The position numbers and the translations under genes are program-made. From Gp13-AA77 sp036521995 (GTDB taxonomy: Bacteria; Acidobacteriota; Terriglobia; UBA7540), in the NCBI GenBank assembly GCA_036521995.1, contig DATDGR010000179.1:1-64000 (forward strand): DNA of 64,000 nucleotides, given 5' to 3'. The notes below the pieces were generated by a model that was not told where the DNA came from, did no database searches, and saw nothing but the letters and a program-made list of their open reading frames with translations. Numbering within the stretch: the stretch's first letter is position 1; every line of letters begins with the position of its first letter. Positions 28,114 through 36,961 of this stretch are shown here, piece after piece.

Positions 28114-28377
28114 TACGGGAGAAACTTGGCGAGGTAGGGTGAATTGCGTTCGGAGCCGGTGCCGCTGCGCCGGAAGTGTCCGGAAGGACCCTCGCCGAGG
28201 AATTCGGAAAAACCACGCCTCGTGCTCCACCTCTTCGTGCAGGATCCCTAGCGCCAGGTCGTAGGTGCGGTGATCCTTGCCTGCCGTGCAATTGCAAATC
28301 GCCGAGTAGCCGCCCATGGAGCATGTCCAGCGGCTTGTCGATGTCAATCCCCGCCTTCTGCACCACTTCCACGGGCA
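28114..28377 (-). pseudogene. Remnant of a Dps-like ferritin gene
   Basis: Minus-strand pieces of one protein survive in different frames: VEVVQKAGIDIDKPLDML (N-terminal region), then ICNCTAGKDHRTYDLALGIL with HEEVEHEAWF, then EFLGEGPSGHFRR ending KFLP and a stop at 28114-28116. These are the ends of a Dps-type ferritin-like DNA-protection protein of about 180 residues. About 100 codons with most ferroxidase ligands are missing between the first two pieces, and an extra base in a TTTTT run (around 28206-28210) shifts the frame after HEAWF. It cannot make a working protein. Confidence 0.75.
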
Positions 28378-28381
28378 ACTC

Positions 28382-28822
28382 GCCCCATGTGACGCTGGAA
28401 GATCTCGCGGCCGAGCGCTTTCTGCTGCTCAAAGACGGGCATTGCTTTCGGGACCACGTGCTGCGATCTGCAAGCGCTGCCATTTGAGTCCGAACGTGGT
28501 GTCTGAGAGCGGGCAGTTTGATACCCTGGTGGCGATGGTGGCCGAGGGTGCAAGCCTGACTTTACTGCCGGAGATGGCCCGGCAGCATTACCGGCACTCG
28601 GGAGTGCGGCTCGTCGACTTTGCTCCTCGACAGACAGCCCGAACCCTTGGCTTGGTGCCCGCCAAGCAGAAGTTTGTCACGCCGTCTACGCACGCGTTTA
28701 TGGAATACCTCCGCCAGGTTTGTCGAGCGCAGGGCAGCTCCGCGCCCGCTGCCCCCGATCGCGTTTTGAGCGGCGGCCGGGCGCCGGCGGCACGGCGCAA
28801 CGGCGCCAGGCTCGCTAGCTGA
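28382..28822 (+). pseudogene. Remnant of a LysR/OxyR-type regulator gene
   Basis: Only the last 140 or so codons of an OxyR-like effector domain remain. HVTLEDLAAERFLLLKDGHC and FRDHVL read in one frame (28382 to about 28465). The continuation ICKRCHLSPNVVSESGQF and TLVAMVAEGASLTLLPEMAR reads in another, up to the stop at 28822. The HTH domain and first half of the sensor are gone; the lost Dps start adjoins the break, so one deletion may have removed both. In intact genomes LysR/OxyR-type regulators often sit beside peroxide-defence genes such as dps. Confidence 0.75.
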
Positions 28823-28832
28823 GAGGTTTAAG

Positions 28833-29723
28833 ATGGTGGAGCGGCGGCGCAGGAGAAGGCCTCTCGGACGCGTCATTCAGAGCGCTAACCACACCTTCGC
28901 CCAGGTCTTCCGCCGAAGCCTCGCCTCCGGAACGACGCCTGAAGGATGGCTTGCCATCGAAGGTCCGATTCTGTTTGACGAAGCGCTCCGGGCCGGCGGT
29001 TATCTCAAACCCGTCGGGCAACCTCGGACTGGAGGTGCCGACGGCGCCGTCAAGATCGTCAGCGTCATGGCCACCGAGCACGGGGCAGAGAGATTTGCCG
29101 AAGCTCTCACCCGCTTGCGGAAGGAATCGGAGGTCACCCTGGTCTCAGAGCGGTTGTACAACCAGTTGTCGCAGACGGAAAGCCCGCGCGGAATCGCGGC
29201 TCTGGTCGAGTTGCCGGAGCGAAGCCTCGACCGTGCCGTGGGCCGGCCCAACGCGCTGGTGGTGGTGGCCTGCGGGCTGCAAGACCCTGGGAACCTGGGC
29301 ACCCTGGTGCGCAGTGCGCAGGCGCTGGGCGCTTCCGCCCTCGTCACCCTGCGCCGCACTGTGAGTCCCTTCAATCCCAAAGCGATTCGATCGTCGGCCG
29401 GGGCCGTGCTCCAACTGCCCGTGTTCACGGGGGCGGAGCCGGCATCGCTCCTGCAGCGCCTTCGTATCCTCGGCCTGCGCATCCTGGCGGCGGACCGGCG
29501 CGGCTCCGTTCCTGTGCAGCAGGCGGACCTGCGCGGCGCCTTGGCGGTCCTGATTGGCCAGGAGGCCGCCGGGCTCGATGAAGACCTGGCCCGCCAAGCC
29601 GACGCGCACGTGGCGATTGCGATTCGCCGTGACACCGATTCACTGAACGCCGCCACCGCCGCCAGCATCTTTCTTTATGAAGCCGCCCGGCAGCGAGGAT
29701 TCCAGTTCGATGAGCCTGTTTGA
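28833..29723 (+). CDS. SpoU/TrmH-family rRNA 2'-O-methyltransferase
   Basis: 296 residues. The N-terminal substrate-binding domain (about 1-115, IEGPILFDEALRAG) is followed by the trefoil-knot SPOUT domain, with motif 1 DPGNLGTLVRSAQALGA (about 150-166), motif 2 VLIGQEAAGLDEDL (about 236-249) and motif 3 SLNAATAASIFLYEA (about 271-285). It transfers methyl from S-adenosylmethionine to a ribose 2'-OH of rRNA or tRNA; the exact nucleotide is not predictable. The gene overlaps rarA by 14 bp. GAGAGG precedes the ATG. Confidence 0.93.
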   Translation: MVERRRRRRPLGRVIQSANHTFAQVFRRSLASGTTPEGWLAIEGPILFDEALRAGGYLKPVGQPRTGGADGAVKIVSVMATEHGAERFAEALTRLRKESEVTLVSERLYNQLSQTESPRGIAALVELPERSLDRAVGRPNALVVVACGLQDPGNLGTLVRSAQALGASALVTLRRTVSPFNPKAIRSSAGAVLQLPVFTGAEPASLLQRLRILGLRILAADRRGSVPVQQADLRGALAVLIGQEAAGLDEDLARQADAHVAIAIRRDTDSLNAATAASIFLYEAARQRGFQFDEPV

Positions 29724-31059
29724 GACGCCCGTGCAAGCGGAAGGTCCCGCGAGTGGCCGGCCGCTCGCCGATCGCATGCGTCCCGAGACGCTGGATGAGT
29801 TTGTGGGCCAGCAGCATCTGCTGGGGCCGGGAAAGCCATTGCGCCTGGCCATCGAGCGCGACCAGGTCTCGTCGCTGATCCTGTGGGGCCCGCCGGGATC
29901 GGGCAAGACGACGCTCGCCACCATCGTAGCCAGGCACACGCGGAGCCGGTTCGTGAAGTTCAGCGCCGTCCTGGCCGGCATCCGCGAAATCAAGGATGTG
30001 ATGGCCGCAGCCGAGAGAGTCCGCGCACTGGGCCAGCGTACAACGCTCTTCATCGACGAGATTCACCGCTTTAACAAAGCGCAGCAGGACGCCTTCCTGC
30101 CCTACGTCGAGCGCGGCGACGTAGTGCTGATCGGCGCCACCACGGAGAATCCCTCTTTCGAGGTAAATTCGGCCCTGCTCTCGCGGGCCAAGGTCTATCT
30201 GCTCTCGCCGCTCTCCGCCGAGGAGATTCTCACCCTGCTCGGCCGCGCGCTTGGGGACGAGCGACGCGGTCTCGGTCGCGATCAGGTTGTAATACCGGAG
30301 GATTTGCTGCGCCAGATTGCGGTCTTCTCGAACGGCGACGCCCGGGTGGCCTACAACGTGCTCGAAGCTGCCGTCACCGCGGCCAGGCGGGACGGCGAAG
30401 GCCACGCCACCGTGACGCCGGCAGTGGTGGAAGATGCCTTGCAGCGCAAGATGCTCCTCTACGACAAAGCGGGCGAGGAGCACTACAACGTCATCTCCGC
30501 GCTGCATAAGTCGGTTCGGAACTCAGACCCCGACGCTACGCTTTACTGGCTGGCGCGGATGCTCGAGGCCGGTGAGGATCCGCTGTACATCGCGCGCCGC
30601 CTGATCCGCATGGCGTCGGAAGACATCGGTCTCGCGGACCCGGGTGCTCTCGAAATCGCAGTGGCCGCCCAGCAGGCGGCACACTTTATCGGCATGCCGG
30701 AAGGAAACTTGGCTCTCGCCCAGGCGGCGGTCTATCTGGCCCTGGCGCCTAAGTCAAACGCCCTGTATGCCGGTTATGGTGAGGCGCAGAAGGACGTGGC
30801 CAGGACAGTCGCCGAACCGGTGCCGTTACACCTGCGAAACGCGGTCACCGGTCTGATGGCGCATTTCGGCTACGGCCAGGGCTACGAGTACGCCCACGAC
30901 GCACCCGAGCACCTCACGCGGATGACCTGCCTTCCCGACAGCCTGAAGAACCGCCGCTATTACCATCCCACCGGCGAAGGCTTCGAGAAGAAACTGCAGG
31001 AGAGGCTGGACGCCATCGAGAAGTGGCGACAGAACAACAAGGTTGGAGGCGAACCCTAA
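29710..31059 (+). CDS. rarA: Replication-associated recombination protein A (MgsA/RarA)
   Basis: 449 residues from ATG 29710, inside the end of the methyltransferase gene. A clamp-loader-like AAA+ ATPase: Walker A GPPGSGKTT (60-68), Walker B LFIDEIHRFNKAQQD, sensor 1 IGATTENPSFEVN, sensor 2 RRLIRMASEDIGLADP region, then the tetramerisation C-terminus (NRRYYHPTGEGFE). It acts at stalled forks with SSB and primase/helicase. Length and motifs are complete. Confidence 0.96.
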   Translation: MSLFETPVQAEGPASGRPLADRMRPETLDEFVGQQHLLGPGKPLRLAIERDQVSSLILWGPPGSGKTTLATIVARHTRSRFVKFSAVLAGIREIKDVMAAAERVRALGQRTTLFIDEIHRFNKAQQDAFLPYVERGDVVLIGATTENPSFEVNSALLSRAKVYLLSPLSAEEILTLLGRALGDERRGLGRDQVVIPEDLLRQIAVFSNGDARVAYNVLEAAVTAARRDGEGHATVTPAVVEDALQRKMLLYDKAGEEHYNVISALHKSVRNSDPDATLYWLARMLEAGEDPLYIARRLIRMASEDIGLADPGALEIAVAAQQAAHFIGMPEGNLALAQAAVYLALAPKSNALYAGYGEAQKDVARTVAEPVPLHLRNAVTGLMAHFGYGQGYEYAHDAPEHLTRMTCLPDSLKNRRYYHPTGEGFEKKLQERLDAIEKWRQNNKVGGEP

Positions 31060-31089
31060 GTGGGCAGCGAGGCTAGTTACATAGTCGAT

Positions 31090-31584
31090 TCAGATGCCTT
31101 CGCTGAGGAAGCGTTTGGCATGCTCCTTGAGAATACAGCGGTCTTCAACCACCAGGAGACCGGCGGCTCGGGCGCGGCTGGCGGCCTCTTCGTGGCGGAT
31201 CCCCTCTTGCATCCACACCACCCTGGCACCGCGTCCAATCGCGCTTTCCACCAGGGCAGGAACATGCCGCGGCTGGCGGAAGATCACCACCATATCGAAG
31301 GCTTCCGGAACTTTCTCAAGCGAAGCATAAGCCGGCTCGCCCAGCACCGAGGTTTCTTCGGGATTCACCGGGATGATTCGATAGCCCCGCCGCTGCATGT
31401 AGGCTGCCACCCCGTAACTCGGGCGGGCAGGTTTCGAGGAGAGTCCTACGACGGCCAGGGTCTTGCTGCCTTCGAGCATGGCCGCGATCGGGTCGCGCAA
31501 AGGAGCTGCTCGCTGCGACAGACGGCGTTCCCTCCGCCAGACCGGTTCTGGCTGCGCGATCGGATGAGAATGAGTCGAAGCCAT
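31090..31584 (-). CDS. CoA-binding-domain protein (YccU type)
   Basis: 164 residues; GGGAGGTG upstream of the ATG. A Rossmann-like CoA-binding domain covers about 35-155: KTLAVVGLSSKPARPSYGV, GYRIIPVNPEETSVLGEPAY, FDMVVIFRQPRHVPALVE, VVWMQEGIRHEEAA, VVEDRCILKEH. Stand-alone members of this family bind CoA or a derivative; their role is unsettled. The longer, charged N-terminus (1-34) is not part of the domain. It is the last gene of a minus-strand run that starts at trpS. Confidence 0.88.
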   Translation of the reverse strand: MASTHSHPIAQPEPVWRRERRLSQRAAPLRDPIAAMLEGSKTLAVVGLSSKPARPSYGVAAYMQRRGYRIIPVNPEETSVLGEPAYASLEKVPEAFDMVVIFRQPRHVPALVESAIGRGARVVWMQEGIRHEEAASRARAAGLLVVEDRCILKEHAKRFLSEGI

Positions 31585-31665
31585 CTCACACCTCCCAGCG
31601 GCTCGTCGACCCGCCAGTCCCCGAGCCTGAGTCCGGGTGATTCGGTTGCGTGCGCGGTTTCAGTC

Positions 31666-32802
31666 TCACGCCTTCTCGGACAGCGCTTCGGGCCGGCCCG
31701 CCCATTCCCCTACTCGTGCCAGCGCTTCGAGAAAGATGACGTTGTCCTCGCGCGTCCCGACCGTCACCCGCAAGCTGGTCGGGAAGCCGTAGAGCTTCAT
31801 GGGCCGCACGATCACGCCCTCGTGCAGGAGCCGCTTGAAATCATGGTCGCAGTCGCGGCCGGTGTCAATAAGCAAAAAGTTCGCCACCGAAGGAGTCACG
31901 GCTACGCCGAGCGCCGTCAGCTCGTGGATCAGGAATTTCATCTCGCGCTCGTTGGACTCAACCGATCGCGCCACATGCTCCCGATCGTCCAGCGCCGCCA
32001 GCGCTGCGGCTTGCGCGACACTGGAGGCATTGAACGGGGAGCGCACGCGGTTGAGAGCGTCGATCAGCTCCGGGTTTCCGATTCCATACCCAATCCGCAA
32101 GCCGGCGAGGCCATGGACCTTCGAGAACGTGCGCAGCACGAGGAGGTTCCGCCCTTCGCCCACCTCGTCGATGGAACGCGAATAGTCGGGCCGCCTGACG
32201 TAGTCGTAATAGGCCTCGTCGAGGACCACCAGGACGCGCGCCGGCACGGCATCCAGGAAGCGTTCGAAAGCATCCGTCTTGAAAGACGTTCCGGTGGGGT
32301 TGTTCGGATTGGCCAGGTAAACGAGTTTAGTGCCGGAGGTAACGGCGCGTGTCATGGCCTCGAGGTCGCAGGTGAGGTCGCACATCGGGGTCTTAGTGAG
32401 CACGCCGCCCATCGATAAGGTGGCGGTTTCATAGATGTAAAAGGAAGAGTCTGAGATCACCACCTCGTCGCCCGGCACCAGGCAGGTCTTGGCCACGAGT
32501 TCGACGAGCTCCGTCGACCCTGCGCCGAGGATCACCTGGTCCATGCCGAGACCGTGCCGTCCGGCGATCTTCTCGCGCAGGTAGTAGCCGCCTCCATCGG
32601 GGTAGAAGCTGGCGCGCTCCAGGCAATGCCGCACCGCCTCGAGGGCCAGCGGTGAAGGTCCGAGAGGGTTTTCGTTCGAGGCCAGCTTGATCGCCTTGTG
32701 CCCCAGCTCACGTTCCACCTCCTCCACGGGCTTTCCCGGAGGATAAGGGTGCAGGTGCCGGGACCAAGGGGTGATCAGTTCGTCAAAGGGAATCTGGCGC
32801 AT
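31666..32802 (-). CDS. hisC: Histidinol-phosphate aminotransferase
   Basis: 378 residues, a fold-type I PLP enzyme. Features: LASNENPLGPSP (40-51), GAGSTELVELV (93-103), the NPNNPTGT loop (165-172), DEAYYDYV (195-202), PLP lysine K228 in RTFSKVHGLAGLRIGYG, and the phosphate-binding Arg in SLRVTVGTREDN. It transfers an amino group from glutamate to imidazole-acetol phosphate in histidine synthesis. No other his gene is near, so it may serve broader aromatic or imidazole substrates. 21 bp after the pseudouridine synthase gene. Confidence 0.9.
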   Translation of the reverse strand: MRQIPFDELITPWSRHLHPYPPGKPVEEVERELGHKAIKLASNENPLGPSPLALEAVRHCLERASFYPDGGGYYLREKIAGRHGLGMDQVILGAGSTELVELVAKTCLVPGDEVVISDSSFYIYETATLSMGGVLTKTPMCDLTCDLEAMTRAVTSGTKLVYLANPNNPTGTSFKTDAFERFLDAVPARVLVVLDEAYYDYVRRPDYSRSIDEVGEGRNLLVLRTFSKVHGLAGLRIGYGIGNPELIDALNRVRSPFNASSVAQAAALAALDDREHVARSVESNEREMKFLIHELTALGVAVTPSVANFLLIDTGRDCDHDFKRLLHEGVIVRPMKLYGFPTSLRVTVGTREDNVIFLEALARVGEWAGRPEALSEKA

Positions 32803-32823
32803 GGCTCAACGGCCTCGGTCGGA

Positions 32824-33570
32824 CTACGGCGTGCCCTCCCGATGCTTTGCACTCCAGCTTTTCAGCTTCCGAACCTCGGCAGGTGTCAGGTGGCGAAACC
32901 GACCGGGCGCCAGGCGTTCGTCTGTCAGAAACGCGATCCGCACGCGCTTCAACTTTACCACTGGCTGGCCGATCCGCTCAAACATCCGCCGTACCTGGTG
33001 ATATCGTCCCTCCACCAGGGTAATCTCGTACCACGGCTTCTCGCGTTCCGAGCGGCTTCCCAGGACGCGGATCTTCGCCGGGGCCGTTCGCTGACCGTCG
33101 AGGGCGATGCCGCGTTCGAGCGTGCGCAGATCCTCGGGGCTCGGCTGTCCCTCGATCTTGACGTGGTAAGTCCGCGGCACGGCGGAGGCGCGCGACATCA
33201 AAAAATGAGCCAGGTCGCCGTCATTGGTCAGGAGGATGATGCCGGTGGAATGGTAGTCGAGCCGTCCCACCGGATAGACCCGCTCTTTAACCCCCCGCAC
33301 CAGGGAGACCACGGTCGGCCGCTTCTGAGGATCGCTCACCGTAGACACGTAGCCTAGCGGTTTGTTCACCAGGAGATAAGTCAGGTTACGATCGGCGCGG
33401 AGCGGCTTGCCACCCACCTTAATTCGGTCGCGGCGGGAATCGGCCTTCGATCCCAGCTTCGTGACCACCTGGCCGTTGACTGTGATGCGCCCCTGCTCGA
33501 TCAGGGTCTCGGCCTTCCGGCGCGAGGTGATGCCCGCCGCGGCGATGATCTTCTGGAGCCGTTCAAGCAT
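32824..33570 (-). CDS. rluB: RsuA/RluB-family rRNA pseudouridine synthase
   Basis: 248 residues. The N-terminal S4 domain (1-60, RLQKIIAAAGITSRRKAETL) is followed by the catalytic domain with Asp105 in YPVGRLDYHSTGIILLTNDG and a C-terminal ITLVEGRYHQVRRMFERIG. It converts a uridine of rRNA to pseudouridine; RluB (23S) is more likely than RsuA because this gene follows scpAB, a very common arrangement. A small repeat element separates it from scpB. Confidence 0.92.
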   Translation of the reverse strand: MLERLQKIIAAAGITSRRKAETLIEQGRITVNGQVVTKLGSKADSRRDRIKVGGKPLRADRNLTYLLVNKPLGYVSTVSDPQKRPTVVSLVRGVKERVYPVGRLDYHSTGIILLTNDGDLAHFLMSRASAVPRTYHVKIEGQPSPEDLRTLERGIALDGQRTAPAKIRVLGSRSEREKPWYEITLVEGRYHQVRRMFERIGQPVVKLKRVRIAFLTDERLAPGRFRHLTPAEVRKLKSWSAKHREGTP

Positions 33571-33688
33571 AAGCTGGCTCTTGGACGCGAACCGGCCCTT
33601 CCTCGACGCCTGCTTGTTGCGCCCTTAGATTGGCCCGCGGCGCTGCGCCTGACGAGTCACGCGGACCGATGAAACACCCGACAGGGGA

Positions 33689-33770
33689 TGTCATCCTGAG
33701 CGCAGCGAAGGATCTGCTGTGTTTGGTTTCACTAAGAAACAGCGGATGTCTCACCACGCTCAGCGTGACA
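33689..33770 (+). repeat. Palindromic REP-like element (TGTCATCCTGAGCG type)
   Basis: Ends TGTCATCCTGAGCG (33689-33702) and CGCTCAGCGTGACA (33757-33770) are inverted copies matching at 12 of 14 positions. The inside is also semi-palindromic (GCTGTGTTTGG versus AAACAGCGGAT). It sits between scpB and rluB. Elements starting GTCATCCTGAGC are widespread intergenic repeats in soil bacteria. A related one is at 43354-43460. Confidence 0.75.
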
Positions 33771-33782
33771 GGTGCACTTTCG

Positions 33783-34613
33783 TCAGCCTGCTCGATCTTC
33801 CTCATGACCGTCAGGCTCTCCGGACGCGGTGGCGGCCTTGCTGGACGCCACTTCTTCTCCCTTTGCTGGCGCGTTTTCAGCCGAGGGAACTTCCGGCCCA
33901 GGCTGTTCGGGCACGGCTTCCTCAGCGGCCGTCTCGTATGCCGCGGCTTCGACCTCGGCAATAGGCTCGTCCTCGTTCGCCACCGCTTCGGTTGGCGTCT
34001 GCTCAGCCTCGGACCCGGCCTCAGAAGCGAATTCGTCCGGCGTCAGCAGCTCTGATCCCAGGGCCTGCCGGGCCATCTCTTCGAACTCGCGGAGGCTGGG
34101 CATCTCGCTCAAGTCGCGAAGGCCAAAATGCACCAGGAATTCCCGCGAGGTTCGGTACAGGATGGGCCGTCCCACCACGTTCTTGCGTCCGGCCGTGACG
34201 ATCAGTTTTCTTTCGAGCAAGGTGTGAATCACGCCGCCGCAGTCGACGCCGCGAATCTCGTTGATCTCGGGTACGGTGACGGGCTGGCGGTAGGCGATGA
34301 CCGCCAGCACCTCGAGCGCAGGTTTGGAGAGACGAATGGGCGGCTTGAGGCTTTTCACGAAATCGCGCAGGACTTCGTGATGCTCGGCCTTAGAGGAAAA
34401 CTTCCAGCCTCCGGCGACGGGACGGATCTGAATGCCGTGCTGAGGCCAGGCGTAGTCATTCATGAGCTCAAACAGACTGGCCTTGATGCGGTCGCGCGGC
34501 TCGCCGGTGAGCGCCTTGGCGAGCATGTCGAGCGTCACCGGTTCAGGCGAGACGTAAAGAATGGCCTCGATCAAGGCTTTCAGGTTGTCGTTGCTCAGCG
34601 TTTGTTCAGCCAT
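33783..34613 (-). CDS. scpB: Segregation and condensation protein B
   Basis: 276 residues. Two winged-helix domains (about 8-175: LKALIEAILYVSPEPVTLDM, KPALEVLAVIAYRQPVTVPE, RGVDCGGVIHTLLERKLI, VVGRPILYRTSREFLVHFGL) form the dimeric kleisin-associated part of SMC-ScpAB. An acidic, Ala/Glu-rich tail of about 90 residues follows (190-276), longer than in most ScpB proteins and probably disordered. With ScpA it condenses and segregates the chromosome. The start lies 47 bp from scpA. Confidence 0.95.
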   Translation of the reverse strand: MAEQTLSNDNLKALIEAILYVSPEPVTLDMLAKALTGEPRDRIKASLFELMNDYAWPQHGIQIRPVAGGWKFSSKAEHHEVLRDFVKSLKPPIRLSKPALEVLAVIAYRQPVTVPEINEIRGVDCGGVIHTLLERKLIVTAGRKNVVGRPILYRTSREFLVHFGLRDLSEMPSLREFEEMARQALGSELLTPDEFASEAGSEAEQTPTEAVANEDEPIAEVEAAAYETAAEEAVPEQPGPEVPSAENAPAKGEEVASSKAATASGEPDGHEEDRAG

Positions 34614-34660
34614 AAAATGAGTCTGGGCTGCTGGGCGCAGCGAGCAGCGCCCCTACAGCC

Positions 34661-35644
34661 TCAGGGCACGTCCGTCTCCGGTTCCGCACCGAAGCTCTCT
34701 TCTAGCGCCGCTTCGAGCGTCGTGGGGTCGGCTCCGTCCATCACCTCGTCGAAAGACCTGCTGCGCTGGATCGTGATCGGATCGAACAGATCCTTCTGCC
34801 GCAGCGTCACGGCGCGCAGCCGGACCAGTTCGAGCAAGGCAAGCAGCAGAGCGACCAGCGCCTGGCGAGTGAGGAATCCCGCTGCCAGATCGTCGAGCTG
34901 GACGGGACCGCGCCGGCTGCGCAGCACGTCGCGGACGTGCTCGATCATCTCGGCCACGGTAATCTCCTCGCGCTCGATGGCCAGCGGTGGCCGCAGCTTG
35001 GCGCGCTCCAGAATCTGGCGGAAGGCCGCGATCAGGTCAAAGACGGAGACGGCAAGGCCAGGCTCGTCCTCCGCCTCGACAAACTCGCCGATGCCCGGCT
35101 CCGACCACATGGCTTCTTCCACCACCCGTTTTGATTGCAGCATCTGGGCCGCATTCTTGAACTGCTCGTGCTCGAGCAACCGATGGACCAGCTCCATCCG
35201 CGGGTCTTCCTGCTCCTCCGGCGGAGCGTTCGGGTCCGGCGGCAGCAGCGTACGCGACTTGATATAGATAAGCGTGGCCGCCGTAAAGACAAACTCGCCG
35301 CCCAGGTCGATGTTGAGCTCGTCGCACACGCGAAGGTAGTCGAGGTACTGCTGGGTGATGCGGGCGATGGGAATGTCGTAGATGTCGATCTCTTGCTTGC
35401 GGATCAAGTCGAGCAGCAGATCGAGCGGTCCTTCGTAGGCTTCGAGCTTGACGGCCGGCGGAGGCGTCACGGTTCGCGTTGCGCGCTTACCGGAGGCCAC
35501 GGGGGATGACTCAGGCGCTGCAGCTTCGGTGGAGGCCGTTCCCAGCGGACTGTTGTCCTGAGGGGTTTCCGCCGGAGCGGCCTCGGGTGGACTCGTCCCG
35601 GCCGGGGCTGGTACCGGGTCACGCTGGTTGGTCTCGTCAGTCAT
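34661..35644 (-). CDS. scpA: Segregation and condensation protein A (kleisin)
   Basis: 327 residues from ATG 35644 (GTG and TTG codons just upstream are open alternatives; no clear ribosome site). A Pro/Ala/Glu-rich disordered N-terminus of about 60 residues comes first. The ScpA core follows: LEAYEGPLDLLLDLIRKQEI with DIYDIPIARITQQYLDYL, GGEFVFTAATLIYIKSRTLL, then the C-terminal winged helix VALLLALLELVRLRAVTL. It bridges SMC heads and binds ScpB. First of the scpA-scpB-rluB-hisC run after trpS. Confidence 0.95.
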   Translation of the reverse strand: MTDETNQRDPVPAPAGTSPPEAAPAETPQDNSPLGTASTEAAAPESSPVASGKRATRTVTPPPAVKLEAYEGPLDLLLDLIRKQEIDIYDIPIARITQQYLDYLRVCDELNIDLGGEFVFTAATLIYIKSRTLLPPDPNAPPEEQEDPRMELVHRLLEHEQFKNAAQMLQSKRVVEEAMWSEPGIGEFVEAEDEPGLAVSVFDLIAAFRQILERAKLRPPLAIEREEITVAEMIEHVRDVLRSRRGPVQLDDLAAGFLTRQALVALLLALLELVRLRAVTLRQKDLFDPITIQRSRSFDEVMDGADPTTLEAALEESFGAEPETDVP

Positions 35645-35795
35645 CACGTGAACCAAGTTGTTGCCTCAGACCGGGTGTGAGGCGCTGGCCAACGACCGGC
35701 CAGGGCAGCATCCTTCAAAGGTGCCCCCGGATACCCACTGGGGGCGCCGAACTAGGCTCATTGACCGGAAGCCCTAATTTGCGCATCTCTTGATT

Positions 35796-36857
35796 CTAAG
35801 AGGCATCGTGGCTTTGTTCCAAAGTCAACCCGGTAGCCGGCGTTTTCTTCCGCGCCAGCCCCATGGCCTCCCGGACTTCGACCATGGTGGCCTGGGCCAC
35901 CTTCCGGGCGTGGGTCGTCCCTGCCTCCAGGACATCCCACACCTGCTCCGGATTCCGCTCGTAAACCCGCCGCTTCTCTTGGATGGGCCCCAGGCGGCGG
36001 TTCAGGCCCTCCACCATCAGCTTCTTGCAGTCGATGCAGCCGATCTCAGCCGTGCGGCACTCGCGATTCACTCGGTCGCTCACGGGCTGTTCCGAAAAGA
36101 CCTTGTGAAGATCGAAAACGGGGCAGATTTCAGGGTTTCCAGGGTCGTACCGGCGCTTGCGCGCCGGATCGGTCACCATCGCGGAGACTTTCTTCCAGAC
36201 CACGTCAGGGAGGTCGGACAGATAGATGGCGTTGCCGTAACTCTTTGACATCTTACGGCCGTCGGTGCCGGGCAAGCGAGGGGTGGGCGTCAAGAGGGTC
36301 CTGGGTTCGGGAAAAACGGCGCCGTAGTACGAGTTGAACCGTCTCGCGATCTCCCGAGTCAATTCAATGTGTGGTACCTGATCTTCGCCGACGGGCACCG
36401 CATCCGCCTTGTAGATCAAGATGTCCGCCGCCTGCAGCAGAGGATAGCCGAGAAAGCCATAGGTGTGAATGTCGCGATCCTTCATGTTTTCGAGCGCTTC
36501 TTTGTAGGTCGGCACTCGTTCCAGCCACCCGAGCGGTGTGATCATCGAGAGCAGCAAGTGCAACTCGGCGTGCTCGATCACTCGTGATTGCACGAAGAAC
36601 ACAGCCTTGCAGGGGTCGAGCCCCGCCGCCAGCCAGTCGGTGGTCATCTGCCAGATGTTGTCCTGCAGGTCGGCGGTGTTGGCGTAGTCGGTCGTGAGCA
36701 TGTGCCAGTCGACCACGCAGTGGTAGCTTTCGTACCGGTCTTGCAGCTCCACCCAATTCTGCAAAGCACCCACCAGGTTGCCGAGGTGCAGCCGGCCGGT
36801 GGGACGCATGCCACTCAGGATGCGCGGTCGTTTCTGTTGCTGCGTCGCTTCGCCCAT
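35796..36857 (-). CDS. trpS: Tryptophanyl-tRNA synthetase
   Basis: 353 residues from ATG 36857 (a GTG at 36884 is in frame). Class I synthetase: the HIGH-type signature is RLHLGNLVGAL near residue 21, the KMSKS loop is DGRKMSKSYGN (about 200-210), and GEDQVPHIELTREIARRFN is typical of TrpRS. The stretch RECRTAEIGCIDCKK carries three cysteines, as in the Thermotoga-like group with a possible Fe-S cluster; that is inference from spacing. Charges tRNA-Trp. Confidence 0.95.
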   Translation of the reverse strand: MGEATQQQKRPRILSGMRPTGRLHLGNLVGALQNWVELQDRYESYHCVVDWHMLTTDYANTADLQDNIWQMTTDWLAAGLDPCKAVFFVQSRVIEHAELHLLLSMITPLGWLERVPTYKEALENMKDRDIHTYGFLGYPLLQAADILIYKADAVPVGEDQVPHIELTREIARRFNSYYGAVFPEPRTLLTPTPRLPGTDGRKMSKSYGNAIYLSDLPDVVWKKVSAMVTDPARKRRYDPGNPEICPVFDLHKVFSEQPVSDRVNRECRTAEIGCIDCKKLMVEGLNRRLGPIQEKRRVYERNPEQVWDVLEAGTTHARKVAQATMVEVREAMGLARKKTPATGLTLEQSHDAS

Positions 36858-36961
36858 CAGATTAGTGGAATATCCCCCTGACACGCGGGCTTCGCGAGCC
36901 TCGAACGTGTAGAATCTAACTTTAGCACAGGCGGTTAGCGTCCACCACGTGAACAGCGACG

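Noticed and set aside
31060..32418. Plus-strand open frame of 452 codons
   Set aside because: Antisense to the CoA-binding protein and hisC genes; no recognisable domain.
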